Of a stretch of 5,179 bases of DNA, positions 1 through 5,179 are shown one piece after another. The stretch lies in the NCBI GenBank assembly GCA_016302435.1, contig JAEDNQ010000151.1:1-5179 (forward strand), read 5' to 3'. Origin of the DNA: Bacteroidaceae bacterium. Its GTDB lineage: Bacteria; Bacteroidota; Bacteroidia; Bacteroidales; Bacteroidaceae. The position numbers and the translations under genes are program-made. Position 1 is the first letter of the stretch. Every line of letters begins with the position of its first letter. The notes below the pieces were generated by a model. It was not told the DNA's origin and made no database searches. It saw only the letters and a list, made by a program, of their open reading frames with translations.

Positions 1-2
1 AC

Positions 3-62
3 ACGGTGTGGGATTACATAGAGGGGGAGATTGATTTGGGAGAGGGAGTGCCAGAGGAATAG
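3..62 (+). CDS. C-terminal tail of an upstream gene (partial, unidentified)
   Basis: This frame is open from the left edge to a TAG at 60-62 and would encode the tail TVWDYIEGEIDLGEGVPEE. The other two forward frames stop at bases 19-21 and 32-34. The tail is acidic (eight Asp/Glu in 19 residues), which is common for a bacterial C-terminus. It ends 54 bases before the helicase start on the same strand, so it may be the previous gene of the same operon or island. The fragment is too short to assign a family. A chance open frame of this length is quite possible, so the call rests on its position and its protein-like composition. Confidence 0.45.
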   Translation, partial: TVWDYIEGEIDLGEGVPEE

Positions 63-116
63 AAAGAGAAGGTCAATTTGAATATTGTGGTACAGTAAAA
101 GAGACGAACAAAATAG

Positions 117-3100
117 ATGGAAGAATTGAAGATAATAGATAATGTGAACTCCCGACTTATTGACGACCTGCGCCCAAGGCTCGTTTCTGGGAGCAAGGTG
201 TCTGTCGCTGCCGCCTCCTTTTCTATCTATGCCTATGAGGTGCTGAAGAAGGAGCTGGAGCAGATAGAAGAGATGCGCTTCATCTTCACTTCCCCCACCT
301 TCGTCAAGGACAAGGTGCCAAAGGAGAAACGAGAGTACTACATACCACGACGAGAGAGAGAACACGACATCTATGGGTCGGAGTTTGAGATAAAGCTGCG
401 CAATAAGCTCGAACAGCGTGCCATAGCCAAGGAGTGCGCCGAATGGGTCAGAAGAAAAGTCTGCTTCAAGTCCAACAGCACCAGTGCCTCCATGGCAGGA
501 TTCATGCACGTGGCAAATGGTCGTGGCGACATGGCGTATATGCCCATGAGCGAGTTCACAACCGTTGGCCTGGGCTGCGAGCGTGGCAATGCCGTCCACT
601 CCTACGTCAACGCCATGCCCACACCCTATTCCGACTCCTACCTCGACCTCTTCAACCGCCAGTGGGCAGACAAGGAACGCTTCGACGATGTCACAGCCAG
701 CGTCCTCCAGTGCATAGAGTCAGTCTATCAGGACAACTCGCCCGAATACATCTACTTCATCACCCTCTTCCACATCTTCAATGAGTTTCTCGAAGACATC
801 AATGAAGATGTCCTCCCCAACGAGAAGACAGGCTACACCAACAGCGTCATCTGGCAGAAGCTCTACAACTTCCAGCGAGATGCCGCCCTCGCCATCATCA
901 ACAAGTTAGAGAAATACAACGGCTGCATCCTCGCCGACTCCGTAGGCCTCGGCAAGACCTTCACCGCTCTTGCCGTCATCAAATATTATGAGAACCGCAA
1001 CAAGTCAGTCCTCGTCCTCTGCCCCAAGAAGCTCAACGACAACTGGCAGACCTACAGGGCCAACTACAAGAACAATCCCATAGCCGCCGACCGCCTGCGC
1101 TACGATGTCCTCTTCCACTCCGACCTCACACGCGAGCACGGCACATCCAACGGACTCGACCTCTCACACATCAACTGGAGCAACTATGACCTCCTCGTCA
1201 TCGACGAGAGCCACAACTTCCGCAATGGAGGCAGTGTGGACGAAGACGACCTCGACGACGAGGGCAAGGAGCAGCAGGGCAAGGAGAACCGCTATGAGCG
1301 ACTCATGCGCATGGTCATCCGCCAGGGAGTGAAGACAAAAGTCCTCATGCTCTCAGCCACACCAGTCAACAACCGCTTCAGCGACCTGAAAAACCAGTTA
1401 CAGCTCGCCTACGAGGGACATGCCGACACCTTCAGCGACCTGCTCAGCCTCTCCCACGGCATCGACGAGATCTTCCGCAACGCACAGACCGTCTACACCC
1501 GATGGTCAAAGCTGCCCACCGACGAGCGCACCACACAGCGGCTCCTCGACTCCCTCCACTTCGACTTCTTCCAGATGCTCGATGCCGTCACCATAGCACG
1601 CTCACGCTCCCACATAGTCAAATACTACGACACACACGACATAGGCAGCTTCCCCCACCGACTGCCGCCACTCACACGCCGCCCCAAGCTCAGCGACATC
1701 AGAGACGGAGCCACCTTCTCCGAGATAGCACAGCTCCTCAACAGCCTCAATCTCGCCCTCTACGCCCCCTCGCTCTACCTCTTCGACAGCACACGCAACA
1801 ACTATGCCATCACTGGCTTCGAGGGCATCACCATCAGCGGACGAGAACTTGGTGTGCGCAAGCTCATGGCAGCCAACCTCCTCAAGCGACTGGAGAGCAG
1901 CGTCAACTCCTTCCGCCTCACCCTCGTGCGCATCTGCGACAAGCTCAGGGAAAACATCAACCTCGTCAACCACTACGAGCAGAACCACACGCCCACAGCC
2001 TGCGTCAGCCCCTTGGCACTCTTCGATGGCGACCTCGACTACGACGACCTCAACACCACCGTCTCCAAAGACTCCAACATCATGCTGCGCGACATCGACC
2101 GCCGCCGATGGAGCATAGCCATGCAGGAAGACTTTGCCACACTCGAACGTGTGCTGCGGCTCATCGAACCCATCACACCTGCCCACGACACCAAGCTACA
2201 GCAGCTCATAGCCGACATAAAGGCCAAGGTAGACAACCCCATCAATCCCGGCAACCGCAAGGCCATCGTCTTCACAGCCTTCGCCGACACCGCCGACTAC
2301 CTCTACCGCCACCTCCTCCCAGTCCTCCACAAGGACATGGGGCTCAACCTCGCCGTCATCACTGGCGGCAACTACGTGCGCTCCACACTGCCCACCCTCC
2401 ACAACGACTTCAACGAGATACTCTGCGCCTTCTCCCCACTGTCCAAAGACCGCTCCCTCATCGACGGCGAGGCAGCAGAAGAGATAGACGTACTCATAGC
2501 CACCGACTGCATATCCGAGGGACAGAACCTCCAAGATGCCGACTACGAGATAAACTACGACATACACTGGAACCCCGTGCGCATCATACAGCGCTTCGGC
2601 CGCATAGACCGCATAGGCTCACACAATGAGAGCATACAGCTCGTCAACTACTGGCCTGACATGGAACTCGACGAATACATACAACTTAAAGCCAGAGTGG
2701 AGAGCCGCATGAAAGCCACCGTCCTCACCTCCACAGGCGACGACGACCTCCTCTCTGCCAACGAGAAGGGCGACCTCGAATACCGCCGCCTTCAGCTCCG
2801 CCGCCTTCAGGACGAAGTCGTCGACATGGAAGACATGAACACAGGAGTCAACATCATGGACCTCGGACTCAATGAGTTCCGCCTCGACCTCGTCCAGTAC
2901 TTCAAGCTCCATCCCTCCCTCGCCCATGCGCCCCTCGGCATGAACGCCCTCGTGGCAGCCACACCCATGCTCCAGCCAGGCACCATCTTCATACTCAAAA
3001 ACCGCAACAACGCCATCAACATAGGGCAGACCAACCTGCTCCACCCCTTCTACATGGTCTACATCCACGAGGACGGCACAGTCCTCTGCGACCATGTTCA

Positions 3101-3380
3101 CCCCAAGCAGCTGCTCGACACCCTGCGCCACGCCTGCAAGGGGCGCAACACTGCCGATGCGGCACTCTGCAACGTCTTCAACCGTGAGACACGCGACGGG
3201 CGCAAGATGGACAGATACAGCCGCCTGCTCCAGTCAGCCATAGAGAGCATAGTCAACATCAAGGAAGAGTCCGACATAGACAGCCTCTTCAGCACAGGCG
3301 AGACGACAGCCCTGCGAGGCGACATCAGCGGACTCGACGACTTTGAGCTCATAACCTTCCTCATCATCCGCCGCCCATGA
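117..3380 (+). CDS. SNF2-like superfamily 2 helicase/translocase with N-terminal phospholipase D-like region
   Basis: This 1087-residue protein is probably an ATP-driven DNA translocase acting in the cytoplasm as part of a defence system. All core SF2 motifs are visible: Walker A DSVGLGKT (274-281), DESH Walker B (363-366), SATP motif III (413-416), KAIVFTAF motif IV (715-722), TDCISEGQN motif V (796-804) and QRFGRIDRIG motif VI with its arginine fingers (825-834). The spacing and the DESH and SATPVNN forms fit the SNF2/RapA-like branch. Residues about 10-160 resemble the PLD-like region found at the N-terminus of such helicases, but at the expected HxK site the sequence is H131-V-A133, and SSNFT is replaced by SEFT (145-148), so nuclease activity is doubtful. 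An acidic stretch (375-382) follows motif II. The C-terminal 250 residues are unassigned. ATG 117 is chosen because TAG lies in frame immediately before it; no clear Shine-Dalgarno sequence is seen. The stop overlaps the next start (ATGA). Much of the gene is very C-rich. Confidence 0.93.
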   Translation: MEELKIIDNVNSRLIDDLRPRLVSGSKVSVAAASFSIYAYEVLKKELEQIEEMRFIFTSPTFVKDKVPKEKREYYIPRREREHDIYGSEFEIKLRNKLEQRAIAKECAEWVRRKVCFKSNSTSASMAGFMHVANGRGDMAYMPMSEFTTVGLGCERGNAVHSYVNAMPTPYSDSYLDLFNRQWADKERFDDVTASVLQCIESVYQDNSPEYIYFITLFHIFNEFLEDINEDVLPNEKTGYTNSVIWQKLYNFQRDAALAIINKLEKYNGCILADSVGLGKTFTALAVIKYYENRNKSVLVLCPKKLNDNWQTYRANYKNNPIAADRLRYDVLFHSDLTREHGTSNGLDLSHINWSNYDLLVIDESHNFRNGGSVDEDDLDDEGKEQQGKENRYERLMRMVIRQGVKTKVLMLSATPVNNRFSDLKNQLQLAYEGHADTFSDLLSLSHGIDEIFRNAQTVYTRWSKLPTDERTTQRLLDSLHFDFFQMLDAVTIARSRSHIVKYYDTHDIGSFPHRLPPLTRRPKLSDIRDGATFSEIAQLLNSLNLALYAPSLYLFDSTRNNYAITGFEGITISGRELGVRKLMAANLLKRLESSVNSFRLTLVRICDKLRENINLVNHYEQNHTPTACVSPLALFDGDLDYDDLNTTVSKDSNIMLRDIDRRRWSIAMQEDFATLERVLRLIEPITPAHDTKLQQLIADIKAKVDNPINPGNRKAIVFTAFADTADYLYRHLLPVLHKDMGLNLAVITGGNYVRSTLPTLHNDFNEILCAFSPLSKDRSLIDGEAAEEIDVLIATDCISEGQNLQDADYEINYDIHWNPVRIIQRFGRIDRIGSHNESIQLVNYWPDMELDEYIQLKARVESRMKATVLTSTGDDDLLSANEKGDLEYRRLQLRRLQDEVVDMEDMNTGVNIMDLGLNEFRLDLVQYFKLHPSLAHAPLGMNALVAATPMLQPGTIFILKNRNNAINIGQTNLLHPFYMVYIHEDGTVLCDHVHPKQLLDTLRHACKGRNTADAALCNVFNRETRDGRKMDRYSRLLQSAIESIVNIKEESDIDSLFSTGETTALRGDISGLDDFELITFLIIRRP
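2781..2810 (+). repeat. 15-bp imperfect tandem duplication in the helicase gene
   Basis: Bases 2781-2795 and 2796-2810 are two adjacent 15-base units that differ only in their first two or so positions; CCGCCGCCTTCAG (13 bases) is identical in both. The duplication is in frame and gives RRLQL-RRLQD (residues 890-899) in a charged, probably helical segment downstream of helicase motif VI. It looks like a small slippage or duplication event that lengthened a helix by five residues. Confidence 0.8.
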
Positions 3381-4057
3381 TACACTATCCGCCATCCACC
3401 ATAGTAGACCGCCCTGTGCCCAAGGCAGCCTTCTACCGCCACCTCGACCTCACCCCTCGCCTCAAGCAACGCTTCGTCGACGACGTGGAGAGCATAAGGT
3501 GGGCAGCCAAGCTGACCTCCTCCACGCTCAATGTGGCGGAAGGCAAGGCTGTGCAGGAGATAGCCGTCTTTGAGGTCACGCTCAAGCAAGAGGAAGTCAG
3601 CGACGACGTGTTTGTCTCCATCGACAAGCAGATGCCGCGCCACACCCTCTTCCTCCTCCGCCACGCCGACCGCCAGCTCCTCCTCATCAACTTCAAGGAA
3701 GCCACCAACGCTGAGCGCACAGACTACAAGATAATAAAGACCTTCCGCACACCATGGCAGTCTGCCGACCTCTCGACCCTCAGCCTCACAGGCAACGACA
3801 TGGACGGCATATATGAGTACCTCGTGGGTCAAGTGTCGGGCTTCGGCACACACACCGCCGCCGACACCAAGAGCATCTTGGAGCTGAAGAACGCCATAGC
3901 CCAGAAGGAGAAACAGTACAAGACCCTTCAGGCCAAGGTGAAGAGAGAGCCACAGATAAGGAAGCAGATGGAGATGTTCTCCGAACTCAAAGCACTGAAG
4001 ACAGAAATCAACTCAATGAACGAAACACTAAACAAACTGACCGACAGCAATGAATAA
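3377..4057 (+). CDS. DUF4391 domain-containing protein
   Basis: This 226-residue protein matches my recollection of the DUF4391 family. The N-terminal signature includes VPKAAFYRHLDLTPRLKQRF followed by VDDVESIRWAAKL (residues 14-46), then a mixed alpha/beta core with FEVTLK and LFLLRHADRQLLLINFKEA. The family has no biochemically assigned activity that I can state. I see no nuclease, ATPase or methyltransferase motif, signal peptide or membrane segment. Residues about 165-226 are Lys/Glu/Leu/Gln-rich and look like a long helix or coiled coil, suggesting protein-protein contact. Its ATG overlaps the helicase TGA in an ATGA arrangement, and its own end overlaps the mod start by 8 bases. Such translational coupling on both sides suggests the three products are made together and perhaps assemble. 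A role as adaptor or specificity partner between helicase and methyltransferase is inferred from context only. Confidence 0.88.
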   Translation: MIHYPPSTIVDRPVPKAAFYRHLDLTPRLKQRFVDDVESIRWAAKLTSSTLNVAEGKAVQEIAVFEVTLKQEEVSDDVFVSIDKQMPRHTLFLLRHADRQLLLINFKEATNAERTDYKIIKTFRTPWQSADLSTLSLTGNDMDGIYEYLVGQVSGFGTHTAADTKSILELKNAIAQKEKQYKTLQAKVKREPQIRKQMEMFSELKALKTEINSMNETLNKLTDSNE

Positions 4058-5179
4058 ACTTGAACACACCACAAAAAGCGGTTCTGAGTCCTTACTCGAC
4101 GAGCTTTATAAGATAGTCCCTGCGGTATTCACCGAGACGCTCGACTCCAAGACAGGCGAGCCTCGCCGTGCCGTGGACATAGATGCGCTGCGCCGTCTCC
4201 TTGGCGACGACACTGTAGAGGGCAGGAGTGAACGCTACCAGTTCACATGGGCAGGCAAGCGTGAAGCCATGGCAGAGGCTGCTCGCCCCATCAATAAGAC
4301 CCTGCGCCCCCAAAAAGAGGATTCCGTGGCCTGGGATACCACGAAGAATCTTTACATAGAGGGTGACAACCTCGAAGTGCTGAAGCTCTTGCAGAAGTCC
4401 TATTATGGTCAGGTGAAGATGATATATATCGACCCTCCATATAACACTGGCAATGACTTTGTCTATGATGATGATTTTTCTCGTAGTGCCGACGTAGAGG
4501 CTCAGGCTGCTGGCGATGTGGATGAATATGGAAATAAGCTGAGAAAGAACACTGATTCGAATGGTAGATTCCATTCGGACTGGTGCAGTATGATATATCC
4601 AAGACTGATGTTGGCAAGAAATCTGCTCAGAGAGGATGGGGTGATATTTATTAGTATTGATGATAATGAGGTGGAGAATCTGAGAAAGATTTGTGACGAG
4701 TTATTCGGAGAGGGTAATTTTGTGGCACAATTAGTTTGGGAACGTGCATTTGCTCCCAAAAATGATGCTCGTTTTATTTCTAATAGCCACGATTATGTAT
4801 TGATGTTTGCCAAAGATATCAATCAATTTGTGATAGGACGATTACCAAGAACAGCAGAGGCTGATGCAAGGTATTCCAATCCCGATAATGACCCAAGAGG
4901 TGTGTGGCAATCTGATAATTTAACGGTTAAAACATATTCCGCATCTTGTGATTACCCCATCACGACCCCTTCGGGGCGTGTTGTAGAGCCTCCAGCAGGA
5001 CGCTGCTGGAGTCTCTCGAAGAACGCGTTCTTCGAGAGACTCCGAGACAACCGAATCTGGTTCGGTTCAGATGGTAATGGAGTTCCTCGTATCAAGCGCT
5101 TCCTTTCTGAGTTGAAATTTGATGGTATGGCTCCTACATCTATCTTATTTTATAAAGACGTAGGTCATAGTCAAGAAGG
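4050..5179 (+). CDS. mod: Type III restriction-modification system DNA methyltransferase (Mod), 3' end missing
   Basis: The first 376 residues of an N6-adenine DNA methyltransferase of the type III Mod (beta-class) family are present; the frame is open to the window edge. In type III systems Mod recognises a short asymmetric site and methylates adenine with S-adenosylmethionine, protecting host DNA and giving specificity to Res. Visible features are the lead-in NLYIEGDNLEVLKLLQKSYYG (100-120; split as NLYIEGDNLE then VLKLLQKSYYG), catalytic motif IV DPPYNTG (128-134), and family blocks TPSGR (306-310), PPAGRCW (314-320), RIWFG (335-339), KRFLSE (349-354) and YKDVGHSQE (368-376). In beta-class enzymes the SAM-binding FxGxG motif follows the recognition region, so it should lie downstream; it cannot be checked here. 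ATG 4050 overlaps the end of the DUF4391 gene by 8 bases, with no clear Shine-Dalgarno sequence. GC content falls steeply after about 4380. Residues 304-339 are encoded by a run of hairpins. A res gene downstream is expected but not seen. Confidence 0.95.
   Translation, partial: MNKLEHTTKSGSESLLDELYKIVPAVFTETLDSKTGEPRRAVDIDALRRLLGDDTVEGRSERYQFTWAGKREAMAEAARPINKTLRPQKEDSVAWDTTKNLYIEGDNLEVLKLLQKSYYGQVKMIYIDPPYNTGNDFVYDDDFSRSADVEAQAAGDVDEYGNKLRKNTDSNGRFHSDWCSMIYPRLMLARNLLREDGVIFISIDDNEVENLRKICDELFGEGNFVAQLVWERAFAPKNDARFISNSHDYVLMFAKDINQFVIGRLPRTAEADARYSNPDNDPRGVWQSDNLTVKTYSASCDYPITTPSGRVVEPPAGRCWSLSKNAFFERLRDNRIWFGSDGNGVPRIKRFLSELKFDGMAPTSILFYKDVGHSQE
4961..4980 (+). repeat. GC-rich hairpin with CUUCGG-type tip inside mod
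   Basis: The segments CACG (4961-4964) and CGTG (4977-4980) pair, as do CCCC (4966-4969) and GGGG (4973-4976), with a single bulged A at 4965 and a three-base loop. The tip can alternatively close as C(UUCG)G (4969-4974), an unusually stable RNA tetraloop. It is the first of the consecutive structures in this part of mod and encodes the family block around TPSGR. It resembles an intrinsic terminator stem, but no run of T follows, so a terminator is not called. Confidence 0.8.
4985..5016 (+). repeat. 14-bp inverted repeat with one mismatch inside mod, overlapping the palindrome
   Basis: CTCCAGCAG (4990-4998) pairs perfectly with CTGCTGGAG (5003-5011) around the loop GACG. After one mismatch (c4989 against t5012), AGAG (4985-4988) pairs with CTCT (5013-5016), giving 13 matched pairs out of 14. 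The 3' arm shares bases 5008-5016 with the adjacent palindrome, so both full structures cannot form at once. It encodes the conserved PPAGRCW stretch of Mod. Confidence 0.85.
5008..5043. repeat. Perfect 36-bp palindrome inside mod
   Basis: The 18-base arm at 5008-5025 (starts ggagtctctc) is the exact reverse complement of 5026-5043 (ends gagagactcc), with no spacer; the centre is the six bases ACGCGT at 5023-5028. The next flanking pair, t5007 and g5044, breaks the symmetry. It encodes residues W320 to R332 of Mod without disturbing the frame. Chance formation of 18 matched pairs is extremely unlikely, so the symmetry needs a cause: selection for a DNA or RNA structure, or template-switch repair of an imperfect palindrome. 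In DNA it could extrude as a cruciform; in RNA it would form a long stem with a few unpaired bases at the tip. Confidence 0.97.
5049..5067 (+). repeat. 7-bp stem hairpin inside mod (last of the cluster)
   Basis: AACCGAA (5049-5055) pairs with TTCGGTT (5061-5067) around a five-base loop. An alternative stem uses ATCTG (5055-5059) with CAGAT (5068-5072), which is incompatible with the first. The hairpin covers the codons for the RIWFG motif. A 7-bp stem alone could be chance; its interest comes from following the 36-bp palindrome after only five bases. Confidence 0.65.

Noticed and set aside
63..116. Bacteroidota-type promoter (TTTG ... TAnnTTTG) before the helicase
   Set aside because: A TTTG occurs at 77-80, but no TAnnTTTG lies at the proper distance. 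The gap is AT-rich and could hold a promoter, but none can be supported.
1502..2629. Long + strand open frame (375 codons) within the helicase gene
   Set aside because: It lies inside the helicase frame, and its product is low-complexity His/Pro/Arg/Gln with no recognisable domain. It is a by-product of the C-rich coding strand.
3098..3853. Long - strand open frame (251 codons) across the helicase/DUF4391 junction
   Set aside because: It spans two well-supported genes on the other strand, has no recognisable motifs, and is rich in Val/Glu/Gly as expected from antisense reading of C-rich codons.
4961..4980. Intrinsic terminator at the first mod hairpin
   Set aside because: No T-run follows the stem, and the reading frame and family motifs continue through it.
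4961..5067. In-frame insertion of a mobile palindromic element (RPE- or REP-like)
   Set aside because: The encoded residues coincide with blocks I recognise as part of the normal Mod family sequence, with no apparent extra length and no flanking target duplication. A homologue alignment could reopen this.
1..5179. CRISPR array, tRNA, rRNA or insertion-sequence features
   Set aside because: No regularly spaced repeats, tRNA-like cloverleaf, rRNA-like stretch, transposase motifs or terminal inverted repeats were noticed on either strand.

Overview
The window looks like part of a phage-defence / restriction-modification island from a Bacteroidota genome, probably Bacteroidales. The clues are start codons without clear Shine-Dalgarno sequences, overlapping genes, frequent ATA isoleucine codons beside C-ending codons, and protein sequences resembling Bacteroidales versions of these families. 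The taxon is an inference. All supported genes are on the + strand and read as one operon.

Layout: (1) bases 3-62 are probably the last 19 codons of an upstream gene. (2) After a 54-base gap, 117-3380 encodes a 1087-residue SNF2-like superfamily 2 helicase/translocase with an N-terminal phospholipase D-like region whose catalytic residues look degenerate. (3) 3377-4057 encodes a 226-residue DUF4391 protein that overlaps the helicase stop by 4 bases. (4) 4050 to the window end encodes the first 376 residues of a type III restriction-modification Mod-type DNA methyltransferase, overlapping the DUF4391 gene by 8 bases. The rest of Mod, including its expected SAM-binding FxGxG motif, and any Res partner lie beyond the window.

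Working model (inference): Mod marks self DNA, the SNF2-like helicase is a DNA-translocating sensor or motor, and DUF4391 is an adaptor with a C-terminal coiled coil. The tight overlaps imply coupled synthesis and possibly a shared complex. I do not recognise a published system name for this exact combination.

The most unusual signal is not a gene. Inside the conserved coding sequence of mod, bases 4961-5067 hold consecutive hairpins, including a perfect 36-bp palindrome with no spacer (5008-5043). One arm of the palindrome can also pair with an upstream segment, giving two mutually exclusive folds. The reading frame stays open and the encoded protein still matches the Mod family, so this DNA structure is layered on a conserved protein segment. 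Base composition also shifts sharply within mod, from about 67% to about 35% GC in hand-counted 60-base samples.
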